A stretch of 64,000 bases of DNA, taken from the NCBI GenBank assembly GCA_921293015.1, contig OV121091.1, forward strand, positions 36,316,839 through 36,380,838. The letters are read 5' to 3'. Source of the DNA: Phorcus lineatus. Lineage: Eukaryota; Mollusca; Gastropoda; Trochida; Trochidae. The notes beneath the pieces are model-generated. The model searched no databases. It was given only the letters and a program-made list of their open reading frames with translations, and was not told where the DNA came from. Position 1 is the stretch's first letter, and every line of letters begins with the position of its first letter. Positions 36,601 through 51,435 of the stretch are shown piece by piece. Both the position numbers and the translations under genes were made by a program.

Positions 36601-39030
36601 AGCAATGTCTCACATACTTAGAAACGTTTGTTTTCATTTTTGAGACGTTTTAGTTTTGTCACTTCTGAAGCAAAACACCACAATAAATTACCACCCCTCA
36701 AGACAGTCAGTGAGTAGTGGGTTCTTAAAAATAATCCACTGTTACCACAATAAAGTCCCGATAAAGAGTCCACTTCGTTTATGAAATTTTATTAAGACTG
36801 TTACATTAAAATAGTAAACCTTGACCTCTTGATGTAAAAATACAGTTCACAATCATAAAATAGGTCAGTTAACACAAGAAATTCATTCATTCATTTATAT
36901 TGCTAAAAAGGTTTAGCAAAGAAAGTGTATGAAAAATGTTTCACTTGCATTTCAAAATAGGTCGATTTAACTCTTTTGATAAATACAGATTTTGCGTTGA
37001 TTTTGGCGGAACCTTTTCACAACAAATAAACACCAATTATTGTAGCGTAGAAAACTGAGACAACGTTACGTTAATGAAATATGAACAACTATTGCCTCCT
37101 TTCAGTTTTAGTATGTGGACATTGCAAAAGTAACGAAAGTAACGAAGACTTGCTTTTAATTAAGTCTTAATTGTATAGAGACATTTTCCATCCTTCGATG
37201 GAAATATGAAGTTGTAAGATTTCTATATCATTGATTGTATGAACATGGAACCTTCTCACGTGGAAGTTTTATTCTGGACGTGGGTGTATCGCCTTAACTT
37301 GTTGTATCAATACCATGAGCTTCGTCTCTTCAATATACATAGAACGGTAAACACTAATCTACATCTTACGTGCATATAATCTTTATAACATGGAGATAAC
37401 AATGTTACTCATATGAAATATATATGTTTGTGAAAGTCATACAACGTGTGACCAGTATACCACACGGCTGTAAGAGATTATATGAGCGCGTTATTGTCCT
37501 GTCCAACTTGGTATTATATTGTATGTACTACTGATCCGTCGTCATTTCTTAATAAACCTTATAAACCATAATTCACGCGAAACATGTCAAAATAAGTTTT
37601 TAGTAGTTTTATCCGACATGTATAAACACTGGGTCAACTTGAACATCTACTTGGCTCTGCTTTTCTTCCCGTGTGATTAAAGAGTGCATTGTCTCTAAAT
37701 CTACATCTATATATTGTATGTGATTTTATTATATTTGTCTCTTTTGGCGGCTGGTACATTGTCGGTGTTAACCCACAGGTGCTCAGTGATGATTTAAAGA
37801 GGTGTAACATTTCTTTTAGTGTTCAGTATATTTTTACATATCAATACATTTATTTGACATTGAATGTGGTTTTGATAGGACTTCCTCCATTTGGAGTGCA
37901 CTCGTCGTTGAATTCCTAAAAAGCAATGCAAGTGGTGGCCTTGTTATTTCAATGTAATGTAATTATGTATCTTGATGTTTTCGTCTTGAAATTATTCCAA
38001 TTATACCAATTATTCAGTCCCTCCATTGGCTCCCTATTTTAGCTCTCAAACCATCTTGTACCGTATAAACCATTTAAGATCCCTCCGTTCTCAGAATAAA
38101 AAGTTTCTGCTTGTGCCTTAAGAAAGCAGTGTCCACTACTTCACCAGAGCATTCGCCTATACAGCGCGATAGAAAATGTTGCTCATTTGTATGATAGTTC
38201 AAATTCATTTATAACAAATACGTTGAAAATTAGCAAGACTAGTAAAACACTTCTGATTTTTCTGAAGTTTGGGATTTATGTGAATGTTGTTTAAAGTTTT
38301 AGACCGACACATACTGTCAAAGGCAGTATATATCTTATTCGAAAAGAAAAACATATCACAGTCAACGTAGCCGTCTTCATAACGATGAATACCTCTATCA
38401 GAATACGGTATTTATCGCGATAAACTTTTCTCATATTATGCATTGAATTAAGTACCTCGTAGTCTGATATCACCAATGATTCAACTTTTGACTGATTTAG
38501 AAATATGAGAACTAGCATAAGGGAGATAACTCTAATAAATTCAGCAGGTTAGACTGGCATATCAGATCAGAAATTATATGAACATGTAACCCACTAATAC
38601 TTATTTATTAATTCTCACTTTACATAGCAAACAGGGGTCAAGTGTAAGTCTTCTATGGGTATGTTGCATATTGATTAAACTAGTTTATTAGTAATTAAAC
38701 TGTATTTTGCAAATTGTAGGTTAAAAGGGCAGCAACTGAATTTTTGAACATCCTGCCTTTGACTGACAGGGATTCGAACCCCTCCAACCGAGTTTCATTT
38801 CTACGGATATGCTCGTACGATGTACACATAACACAACGTTAACATTTAATGATTTCAAGTCAATCTCATTAAAATAAAATCTAAAACTGCTGCACTACGT
38901 TACGCAGATTAATGAAGTGGATCATTTAGATTTCATTTTAATGAGATTGGATTTAATATGTTATGTTATGTCATGTTAATATGACTCGAAAGAACAATTA
39001 TGCAGTTTTCACCGCAAAAGATTTAAGATG

Positions 39031-39068
<38 letters not shown>

Positions 39069-42000
39069 AGGTTTTACATAATTTGGAAAGAGTATCAGTG
39101 AATAGAGGTTATAAAATAAAGTTATTAGAGCCCCCTACGTAGACAAAACTAACGTAAATTCTTATCAATACCATGTAATCATGTCGTTTAAATCATACCT
39201 TCAAATACAGCTACCTTATACCAATATCATTTCATTAAAAGTACGTTAAAAAGAGAAATTATGACCCTTGATATCTAAATTGTTTCACATAAATATTTTT
39301 GCTTTGGCAGTATGTTAGAATACATTGGCGTATTGTTTCATACGGTATAAAAGAATTTATAGCAGTTATTTATGATGTAATAAAATTATTATCGTATTGA
39401 AGTATGAATCATTGCCAACTGCATAATGAAATGAAAACTTTATGAGTATTTCATAACTCCCGGTTTAGATTGGTTGTATAGGCATTGTAGAGAGCTGTTG
39501 ATTTAAGGGGCGACATGTCTTGGATTTATTCATATATCGATAGTTTCAAATAACTCGCACAGTCACCACATGTTTCAATGAAGTACGACATATTTAAACC
39601 CCAAGTTTAAGAAATTTCGTAAAGCCTGTGTTGAAAATACTAAGAAGACTTTGTATTAGAATTTGATAAAGCTTTATAAAATGTTACGGATTAAGAGGAA
39701 TAATATAACAGGAATTGGTTTGCACGAGTGTTTAATGATGAAACTGAATTTTTAGACATAGTATTGATTGTAGTTTTAAAGAATCTCTTTGCATCGATAT
39801 CCTATATGTTAACTTTATAAATCCTTTCTCTTGAATCACACTTTTGAATTAGTATGATATTCCAAGATACAAGGTCTCAACAAACCATTTAGAGTAACGT
39901 AATTTTCAAATATTTGCTACAAATTGTTAGAGCTTCAAGAAGGTTCGACAGACCCATGCTTTTGTATTCCTACCATGTAGTGAAAAGCTGTGTAACATGG
40001 CTACTTAAGATTGCTTGTTATTAAGTTTATCGATTACACCCTTCTCTAGTCTGATCACTACACCACAGTTTATTAAAAGTTATCAAAAGATTTTTGGAGT
40101 TGACATTCAACGTGTATAAACGATAATCTATATATCCATCGTGTGTAAATAACCAATCGATCATGACAAGGTTAAGTTAAATGAGCTTTTAAAATAACAT
40201 GAATATGCATGAAAAAAACATACCGTTTTTATTGCTTTGTGTTAATTTGGTTTAGGGAACTGTCCCAGTCATACCAGCAAAGTATGACAGCTGAGTATAT
40301 TTATAACAATTTTATTAAGAAAAGCAAGGACTTTTAGGTAACAATATAGTCAAACACAGATTGGTTATGCATTATCATACGGGTCGCTATAGTATTAATA
40401 AGCCAGCTAAGTATCTTCACTGATGGCCTTGATCAGAAGTTGATTATACTAGACTCGTGAATAATGGCGTTGTAGAATAACTGCAAAGTTAATTGGAGAA
40501 CCCGTGCATAAAGCTGAATGTGCAACTTTCTCTAAGCTGGCCCTTTTATAGATATAAAATATTCTAGAACATCTTACTTTCTACTAATGAAACTGCCTGA
40601 GATATTCAGGAAACTCACATAAAACTCTAGAATAAGCTAGCTAACATAATCAAACCAAACAAGTTTGTGGCCCATTGAACATTATATCAATATTACACAA
40701 TGTTAAACTTGTAGACAATAGTATACACAAGGTAATATATTAGATATTAGATTGAGGAATATGTGTATGTGTCCTGTTACATAAAGGGCACTGTGGAGTT
40801 AAACACAAAAAGGAAAATACCTCTAAATTACAACTTCTTAATGGTATGTATTCCGAGATACACGCGTATCACAGAGATATAAAACCATGATTAACTATTT
40901 ACGAATTTTGCATAACAATATTTAATAATGTTCTAATTTTTATATCCAAATGTTCAGCATGTTGTTATTAACTCTACGTTTTAATCAAATATTGAAACAG
41001 GTTGGATACTCAAATAATAATTGTAATAAAATCATTGCCGTAAAAAATTCAACAAATAATTTGACATTAAAAGTGTGTATATTCATTTAAATCAATCAGA
41101 GTGTATGGCACATCAGTATCTAGAGTTCTGGTGAATATTTCAGTTCTCGAATGTCTAGGAATGCACCTCAGGCTGTCAAACCCAATCTTCAAGCCTCGTA
41201 TGAATAGATTCCAGCCCATATTCTTCAACAACAAACTTGTTTAGCAACAAATACCCTGTTGTACATATAGGTTGGCATGGAACCTTCAGTAAAGAACAAA
41301 GGAGGAATTTGTTTATCCCTTAGAAAACTCAAGCATTGAATATGAATTCGTCAAGCGATTATTTCCTTACAATAACTGAGAGTATGAATGTTTATATGGT
41401 CTATACAGAATGTTGTTCCACTCGAATGAACATGCATATCCCGCAATACTGCGTTCTAAACGTCACCTCAGTTGATCGCCATTTTAGGTTTTCAAGAAGA
41501 GAAAAGCAAGCGCTGTAGAGTGATGGTCTAACATGGAGAGTACAAGTCTTGGACTAAAGGAACTTTATTTGTGTTTTCCATAAGAGGTTCGAAAAATCAA
41601 GTTTGGTTTAAGTTTGGATTATAAACGTTAATTTCATGAACTCAGAATGCGCCGCAATGTAACATCTGAAGGATCTTTTAGACAGAACGCTCTTAGCGTT
41701 ATGTCAGCCATTGTTGCTATCTTTCATTATTTCCGTTTTCACCATTCAAATGTACACCATTTTCTACATTTTCTGGTTATATATTTTTCATTCTTTAAGT
41801 TTTGAGAACTAGGTTTCTTTGATAATTTCGGGTTGTTTAAAAAGATAATCTTTTGAAAAATAAATACATCATTCGGAGCATTAACCATTATGGCAGGTTC
41901 TGGTTGTGCAGTAACACCGTTTCACATCTTTATTGGCAATTTTTTGATTTATTTGTTTCAGGACTTATTCCTTATCATTCATTATCATTAAACCTGAAGC

Positions 42001-45000
42001 ACAGTTAATCAATGTAGTCTGTGCAATATAGAATTCCCTTGGTGACTCATTTGTTAGCTTTAAACATTACTGAAAGAGTTGATATGTTATATCATAGTTA
42101 TATTATAGTTGATATTATACTTTGCTTAAAGTTCAACCTACACTTTCTTTAAGAATATTTTAGATTTTGAAGTATTCCACAAGGTTGGCACCTTTTGACA
42201 AAACATCTCTGTGTTTTTATATACATGTTTGTATGGAATCACTTAAAACAAGATATATGGTAAACATTTTGCCTTATTGTGGGCAGTCCTAATGTTTCGA
42301 GACGTATAATCCGAGACGTGAAGTCTGTAAGTAGTAAAAAAATAGAGAATTTGTCATCCAGGGTGCCCTTTCACAAAGCCTTAAGGTGATCGTATGTCTT
42401 TAAGGTAACCTTAGTACAATGTTAAAGAATGGGAGTTAAGGTTAACCTTACTAAAGGTTGCTTTGTGAAAAGAGGCCCAGATGGCTTTTGTCGTATGTAC
42501 TTCCAAGTAACATTAAACAATTCGGATAAAATTATTTTTCTTTCATAGCTTGAATTAATTATCACTAAACATAATGATGATGAATATTATTTTCAAAAAG
42601 GTTATAGAAGAGGGTGGGGTTCTAAAGATCAGAACAGATTTACGTATCTTTCGTCCCTGATAGAGAAGTAGGAATAGTTATAATGCTTCTCAGAAGATTT
42701 GATGTTTTTATGTAGGTATGAAGCAATTACTTTTTGCCTTTTCTAAAAAAGATTTACTGAAAGATGTTATTAAATATTAATAACGTCAGTCAGTTTCTAT
42801 GGTTTGTCATTGTATGGTGAGTTGTAAAACAAACGTGTTTTTTAAAAATTAAAACAGCCAATCAAAATGTCGCAGTCACTCAATTTCGGGCTCTTGGTAT
42901 CTTCTATGGAATGAAATCCGCTTCACTTGGCTACACGTCATGACTCACAAGACACTTTATACTGTATTAACTTCATAGAGTTAAAGATTTTGTATGTTTC
43001 AAAAAGGTATTAAGATTTGAAGTAACAAAGTGTTAAGCTTTCAATACCCCTTCGTTTTGAACGAAAGGGTGTTACGAAGTCTGTTCGAGGTAGGGTTGTT
43101 GTACGAGTAAGACTTAGTTAAGATCAACCACAATTGCCTTCTGTTAACAATGTATCAGGGTTTAACATTCAGTGATACATTCTCTAAAGAGTGTTATTTT
43201 TATCACTTTGTGTTTGGTTAGTAGTAAAGGTACGGGCAATGTCTTTCATAGCGCACGGTACCATTTTGAAAGGCAAAGCGAAAGGATTGTATTCACTGGT
43301 GTATGGGAGGAATATACACCCTCAATGGTATTCAACAGAGGTCGTCATAACGACACTGTGTTTTCCTTTACACAGGTAGAGACAAATCGCTAAGCATAAC
43401 GTTCAATCCAAACATGGCGGACACTCTGGCTAAAATCTTATCGAATTAATAATGTCGCCAAAATTACCGAGGTAAGATCGTAGATTATAGGAATGTATCA
43501 ACATCAATAGCGGATATTGTGTTGTCTTGATGTAAGAGGATCTGATGTTTGCATAAGGTGAAATATCTGTGTACCAGAGACAGATACCGTCTAGTGCTTC
43601 TTAACTTGTTCACCACCTACTGTTCGCTCTGGATCCTTCTGGGTTGATGAGGTCTGGGTGAGCAAACGTCCCCCGCTTTCTTCTTGTACAATTGAATCTG
43701 AATCAAGGTTTCATGTTCGGATAGGAATTTGGTCTTAAGAACATAATGGCAGCCATTTTGTATTATTTTTGTCAAAGTGTGTGACTTCATTATTTATTTG
43801 AATTTTTCCAATTTCTTTACATGAAATGTTAAGATTTTCCAAAAGGAATGTGAGTTATGTTGGACATTTGGTTTGCACTTCTTCATCCATGAGACTGATT
43901 TCATTTTTTGTCTTTATTTCAGAAACTTGCTAATGAAAGGGACCGATTGCAACAAAGACCTTCGAGTGTTTCCAGTAAGTACGATTTATAACGAAAACAA
44001 ATCTAACATGAAGGACTTTCAAAAAGAACGGGAAGATTTTCTGCACGAAATTTCCCCATTGTTAATATACATCGTGTCAGAGTATTTGCTAACTCGTTCA
44101 TTAAATGTGTTGTAGAAACCAGTGAGAAGAATGGCAGAGAATACAATTTAGTGGTTGTGAGAAAAATATACCTACCTTCACATAAAAGGTAGTCTTGGTA
44201 GACTACATTGAAAAAACCCCAGCCATTTTAGTTAAACTTTCCACCAAACTGAATGGAAAGTTTGTTAAAAACTGTAGGATGTTTTAGGGATTAGTCATAT
44301 GTCTATTACTTTCTGTCTAATAAACTTATTATCTATGTATAGGACTGGTGAATTAAGTTCTATTCTCCTTTATCTTTTGGTGAGTATATTGAGATAGCTC
44401 TAACATAATCGATTACCTATTGTTAGAGAGATATATAGATAACCGTCAACTGTCTATGGGGTAGGTTACAAAGAGATAAAAGGGAGGAATTAGTGCTTCA
44501 CAGCTGCATTGTGTACTTTTCTTGACTGGGGATTATTCATTTATTAACTGCTGCAGTTAATAATATCTACTACAAATCTGCAGGTAATGTCTCAAACAGT
44601 TCCTCGTCTAAGGTTCAGGCTGAATTAACGTTTGTGAAGAAAATGTGAATTCTTTCTTAGTATTTTGTTAATTTTTTTTCCTTCATATATTGTGATCACG
44701 AAAACGTTTGTTACAACTTAGTTTTGCAGCATTTTTTATGTTTGTTGTAAAGATAGATGGGTCTTGTTTGATGTTTGCTTCTTTCAATATCGTTAAAAAT
44801 GTATAAAGCAACGCCTAGCTATGGCAAATTGAATCTTGGCTAGCAAATATATTGTGATTTGTTAATTATTGCATAAAAGTTCGCAGAAGTAATATTTTCT
44901 ACCCGTTTTTCATATTGAGATTGAATCTATAATTTAGATGACAAACCTGTTTTGGTTAATATGTTAATTCCTTTTGAAGATTCAGAATCCATATCCTAAA

Positions 45001-48000
45001 AAAATGTTTTCACTGTTTGTTACATGTCCAGTGTAATGCACTCTTGATAAAACAATTGAATGATTTTCGATCTAGTAATGAAATGTGATATATCATTAAT
45101 ATCAAGTTTGATCAGCAAGATTGTGTGTGTTGCAGGTAGTGACGATAATGTAGACCAGCTGAAGATCCAGCAGGCTATGCTAAGGAGGCAAGAACTCCTA
45201 GACAGAATCAGAGTGAGTACCACTGTCAGGCGGGACATGCTTATATGAGAATACGTTGAGGGTGATCCTAATTGGAATAATACTCAATTATCATCTATGT
45301 TAATGTATGCAATTAATGGATGTTATTGGTAATAATGTAAGTTTTAAACTGTTTAATTATGTGTATGATATAACAATTAAATTTGTCAGAGCTTTTTAAA
45401 TACTTTAATTAAAGATGGAGCACAGTTGTGTAGTGGTTAGCATGCTAGTCTCTCACGCCAGAGACCCGGGTTCGAATCCCGGTGGAGACACAACAAATTT
45501 GTGACTTCGGTCTCATCCTGTGTTGTGTCCCTGGGCAAGACACTTCATCCACTTTGCACTCAGTTCACCCAGCTGTACAAATGGGTACCTGATCAAGGGG
45601 GAAGTACGGACCTATACGGTCGCGCGGAGCGCTTGTTAATCGGCTGCCCGAAAATACTATCCCTCTATGGTAATAATACTCATGGCGCTTTGAGCATGCT
45701 TTGTCATGGATATAAGAATGCTATTATTATTAAAAAAAATTTGTTGAAACAAAATTTTATATATGTTTAAGGTGTTTTTTAATTATGATCATAGAAGCTA
45801 AAGGTATACTCATAACTGAATTTCGCATTAATAATTGATATTTGTTTTGACAAAATCAGCCTGCATATAGAAAGTTTGGATGTTTTGATGTCTTAACACT
45901 GAATGACTACTCATGACAGTTCTAAATTCTAAATAGGTCTCAATACCTTACTGTCAAATACAAGTGTAGGCCTTCAAAGAGATATGTCAATCAAATCGAA
46001 ATCGATACATGTTACGACATGCATGTTTGATATAATCGAATCTTCAGTAATACGACTCCTACCAAGCGGTTCCCGATCAAAAGATAATCGATACGTTTGT
46101 AAGATCCATTTTACCAGTGTTTAGTCAAACGATTGTAAAAAGATCAAGAAATACAAAAAATACAAATTCTATGTATCTTCAACTCGGTCACGGCAAAGAA
46201 ATTAGACGTTTTGGTGTAGAAACCATTGCAGTTATCATGAAACTTCTAAGATGATTTTGAATCTAAAACGTTTATGGTTTGAAGTAAAACGAAATCTAAA
46301 TTAAACTGAACAACGCCAACTTTAGGGTTTCGAAGTTGTCGATCCAGCAGAAAATGTCAAAGGTTCACTTACGTAAACAATTGGGCGATTGTGCTCTCAG
46401 AAGTAAAGAGTAAAAGTGGGAAGAGGGGGTAGGGAGGTCCAAAGCCTGTGACCTTTAATCCTATGCATTAAAACCTTATTTTTTCAGCAAGAACAATACG
46501 CAGAGCTCAACCGGCCCCGTTCATACTCGGAAAGACGTCGCTTCACCCCCACGCCTCTTCCTCCTCCCTCCCGCCACTCGCTACCCGATCTCCACCGGCA
46601 CTACCACTGTCACAACGGTCACTCCAATCACGTCACCAAGACCGTCAGAAGTACGTGCATTATTGTATACCATTATACTTATTATATCGTCGTAGTATGA
46701 TAATAATTCTCAGAGGAAATCAGAAGTACGAGTAATCAGCTGACTAAATTACGCACTTTTAAACATACACAATATGACATGATCTATTTTTTACTTGAAT
46801 TTCAATCAATTTCATCTTGATTTTTAAATTTAATTTCCTTTTTATATTTACACCTTAACAATACTTCAGTTTTAGCACGTTATTAATCTTAGCATTTTAT
46901 TCATTAACGGTAGTTTTATTTATGTTTTTATGAAAGTAATGATTAAACAAGATTAGTTATGCTCGTTGATAATAACCATACCATTTTCACCAAAGATACA
47001 AAATCCAGAATTATCTTTCAAGAAGTTAAATCATAGTAGTAAACAATAGTTTACCAAAGAAATTTTCAAGTCTATATTTCAAACAAATATCTATCGGGAC
47101 TTACTGAAGGCAGACCTTTCAATTTACATTCGGACAAGCAAATAGCGCTTCGAAAACATTGCTTGCGAAGAAACCTTAACATTTCTAATGACATCCCCTT
47201 TGCTCAGTAACAGGAGACCCCCCAGGAAGTGCTCCCAACCCCGACGGGGACAAGCCCCTTGGTAGGAGTCAGTTGTGAATACTCTCGGAGTGCTCTAACT
47301 CTAGGGCTCAAACTTGGGTCAAACCTCATAACACTAACTGCTGCACATAGCCAGTCGAATACTATCTGAGTGCTCTCCTATACTAGGGTAGTCCTGCACT
47401 GTGACAATATCTAATGTTAAAACTTGTTCAAAGTCTATATATTATAACTATTGTAGTCGAATCTCGATATCTCTCAGAACTTGAAAAATCCAGTTTAAAG
47501 ATAAACGAGGTAAGGAAAATTTAATTAAATCTGGTTTTTTACCTTAGTGTTAACGATGTGTACAAATTGGCAAAATGACGTTTAGTCACACTTTGGCAAA
47601 ATGACGTTTAGTCACACAAAGATTATTCAATTATCTGTTTACAAGACATCCACTTGGCAAAAGATGATATAAATCTCATGAGAAATGAATGGGGTCTCCA
47701 ATGTATCTTAGCTCCTTTTAAATCTAACGCTAGGGGAGTAGCCATACTGTTTAATAACAATGTTGATCTAACCATTCACAGAACTATTGAAGACGAAGAT
47801 GGAAATTTTATTATTGCTGACATAACTGTAGAAGACAAACGGTTTACACTGACAACTTTGTATGGCCCCAACCAGGATGATCCTAACTTCTATATCAAAC
47901 TTTTTGAAAAAATATTTTCTCTAGACAATGAGTCTTTATGCATTGTGGGTGACTGGAATCTCGTTTTAGACCCAACAATTGATTTAGAAAATTATAAACA

Positions 48001-51000
48001 TTTAAATAACCCAAAAGCAAGAGATGTTGTTAGAATAAATTTGGAAAAATATGATCTCATAGATGTATGGAGGGAAATGAATAAACATAACAGAAAATTT
48101 ACATGGTGGAAAAAGAATCCCAGGAAACAGGCCAGACTTGATTTTTTCCTTATCTCTCAAGATATTTTCGACATAACTTTGGACTCTGATATCTTACCAG
48201 GTTATAAATCTGACCATTCAGCCATATCATTAACTTTATCAAATTCTATTAACCAAGAAAGAGGTAAGGGGTATTGGAAATTTAATACTTCTCTCTTACT
48301 CCACTCTGAATACAGTACTTTAGTCAAAGATATCCTGAAAGAAACTGTTGAAGAATACTCTGATACTAAATCATGTAACTCAAATATTAATGGACAAGAT
48401 GATAAAGTTAAACTTACAATTAGTGATAATTTATTTTTGGAAACATTTCTTATGAAAGTAAGAGGAAAAACAATTTCTTATGCTTCTTTTTTGAAGAAAG
48501 ACAAAAAAAATAAAACTATAGAATTGGAAGAAAAAATTAAAGAATGTGAAGACAATATTAGACAAGATTTTCAAAATATGAGTGAATCCATGCTTTCTGA
48601 ACTTACAAAATATAAGACGGAATTGGAGCAAATAAAGGAAGAAGAACTAAGAGGCATTCAGATTAGAAATAGAATAAGATGGTATGAAGAAGGTGAAAAA
48701 CCAACAAAATATTTCTGTAATCTTGAAAATAGAAATTATATTAGCAAAGCAATAAATAAAATTGTTACTGATAAAAACGAGGAAATTACAGACAGTAACT
48801 CTATTCTAGATCAACTGAAATATTTTTATAAAAAACTTTATTCCCTCAATAATGATCTAGAAGTAGATATCACTTTAGATAATGTTGTTACACCAACATT
48901 GAACTATGAACTAAGGGAAGAACTGGAAAAAGATATTAATATGGAAGAAATTACTTTCGCAGTGAGAAATATGAAAAACAATAAAAGTCCAGGAATAGAC
49001 GGTTTCCCAATTGATTTCTTTAAATTTTTTTGGAACGATCTCAAAGGATGGATTTTAAGATTTGTAAAAGAGGTATTCGTCAAAAGTGAACTATCTTTTA
49101 CCATGAAGAGGGGGGTTATTACTTGTATACCTAAAGCAAATAAAGACAGAACTCGCCTGAAAAATTGGAGACCAATTACTCTTCTAAATGCTGTCTATAA
49201 AATAATAAGTACATGCATAACCAACCGCCTTAAAAAGACTTTGGATTTACTAATACATGGAAACCAGACAGGTTTTATTCCAGGCAGAACTATTAGTGAG
49301 AATACAAGATTGTTATATGACATTATGTTTGAAACAAAAGCTAGAAATTTCTCTGGTTTACTCTTATTAATCGACTTTGAAAAGGCTTTTGACACAGTTT
49401 CAAAGGATTTTATTAATAGGGCCCTTAATAAATTTGGATTTGGTCCACAAATTATACAATGGATTAATATTTTAACATACCAAACTAGTTCATGCGTGAT
49501 ACAAAATGGCCATTTATCTGACTTCTTTAATAATGAAAGGGGTTGTAGACAGGGGGACCCTCTGTCGCCATATCTTTTCCTCTTTGTGGCTGAAATCTTA
49601 GGTTGTATGATAAGAAATAATGATAGGATCAAAGGTATTATCCTTGATGGAAAGGAATACAAATTAGGTCAATATGCAGACGATGCACAATTATTTCTTG
49701 ATGGCACTGAAGACAGTCTATATGCAGCTATTAACACACTTAATACTTTTTATAAAATGTCAGGTCTGAAAATAAATATAGACAAGACGAAGGCAATTTG
49801 GATTGGCTCAATGGCAGGTAGTAAACAAGGAATATGTACTGACCTTAAAATTGAATGGCATAATGGGGAGTTTGAAGTACTGGGAATAAAATTCACTCCA
49901 AATCTTGCTGATTTATGGGTAATCAATACAAAGAAAAAGCTTGAAGAAATAAACAGACTACTAGCAACATGGAGAAAAAGAAACCTAACACTGATAGGTA
50001 AAATCACAGTCATAAAATCATTAGCCCTTTCCAAATTGGTACACATTTTCAGCTCACTCCCCAATCCCCAAAACGACTTTATTTATTCTCTTGAACAAAT
50101 CTTTTTCAAATTTATATGGAATGATAAACAAGATAAGATAAAAAGAACTACTTTAAAAAGACTAAAGTCAGAGGGGGGATTGGGTATGGTTGATTTAAAA
50201 ACATTTATGGAAGCTTTAAGATTATCTACCTTGAGACTATATTGTAAAAAATCAACAGATTGCAACCCTAGTAGTATACCTTATGATGATATCTTAAAAT
50301 ATGGAGCAAACATAGGTACAATCTTACATACTAAAAACCCCTTTTGGAAGGATGTTATTGATGCGTGGACAAAATACTGCAAAACACTTAATGCTGAAAG
50401 GGATAATATTGATGACTTGCTTGCGGAGCCTCTATGGCTTAACCATAATTTCAAAGACCCCTATCACGTTATCAGGAATTGGGCGAATAATGGTATATTG
50501 ACTATAAAAGACTTGTGTGATGATCAAGGTTTCATATCCTTTGATAAATTACAATCAAAATACAAGATTAGAGGTACAATATTGGACTATAATTATTTAC
50601 TGCACATTTTACCAACTGAGTGGAAATATTTTATTAAATGCAGAAACAACATTCCTATTTATAATTTCTTTACCAGTATGTATCAAAGAAATGTCTTGAA
50701 ATCCACTAAAGGCTCTAGATTCTTTTACGATAAACTAATATCCAAAAACGAAAAGCTTGATATCTGTAACAAGTGGGAAACGATTTTTAAGGATTCGAAA
50801 TTCGACTGGGATATCATTTTCAATGTATACCGACGTGGAATGAAAGATGTCAAACTTATTGATTTCCAATATAGATTCCTTCTAAGAATTATTTTTACTA
50901 AAAGAGAATTGTTGAGAATGCATCTTGTAGACAATGACATGTGTAATTTTTGTAATGATGCTCCTGAGAGCATTTGCCATGTTTATTGGGAGTGTAGTGT

Positions 51001-51400
51001 GACACAAAAATTTTGGAATGATCTGGAAATTTGGATAAATAACTATCAACAACCAAAAATAACAATTTCAAAATTTATTATTTGGTTTGTTACATCTAAT
51101 AATAATGGTTTGATAAATCAAATCATTGTCTCGGCAAAGAAATTCATTAATTTATGTAATATAAAAAAATCAATTCCAAACTTCAATAATTACAAAAAAG
51201 TTCTGTCAGATATTTTCTCTGTGGAAAAATTTATATCTCAAAGAAACAATGAAATTAGCAAATTTAATAAAAAGTGGAAATCACTCATCCCAATTTTTAA
51301 GAATTAGTTAATAAGTTGATTTAGTATTTAATCTACCTTGTCCAATGTACGGCATTTACCCCCACTCATTGTACACAGACTTTGTAACCCTTGGGAACCA

Positions 51401-51435
<35 letters not shown>

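Larger units (their letters stand above)
30672..43922 (+). other. C21orf58-like intron 1 (13 kb)
   Basis: AT-rich intron. Supported contents are a 31-bp tandem repeat (34773), a GATA microsatellite (39031), a palindromic mini-element (38861), a tRNA-like fragment on the minus strand near 38757-38800, a 118-bp inverted-repeat element (42361), and a possible alternative first exon (43414). No other exon was recognised. Confidence 0.6.

Noticed and set aside
38750-38830. tRNA gene on the minus strand (GGTTCGAATCCC-like box)
   Set aside because: A B box is present but no matching A box or cloverleaf could be drawn; at most a SINE relic.
45424-45490. Functional tRNA-Glu gene
   Set aside because: A and B boxes and a CTC anticodon-like loop are present, but the acceptor stem does not pair and SINE body and tail follow directly.
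49195-49662. Antisense ORF of 155 codons within the LINE, and other ORFs antisense to the LINE
   Set aside because: Shadows of the reverse transcriptase frame with no independent domain.
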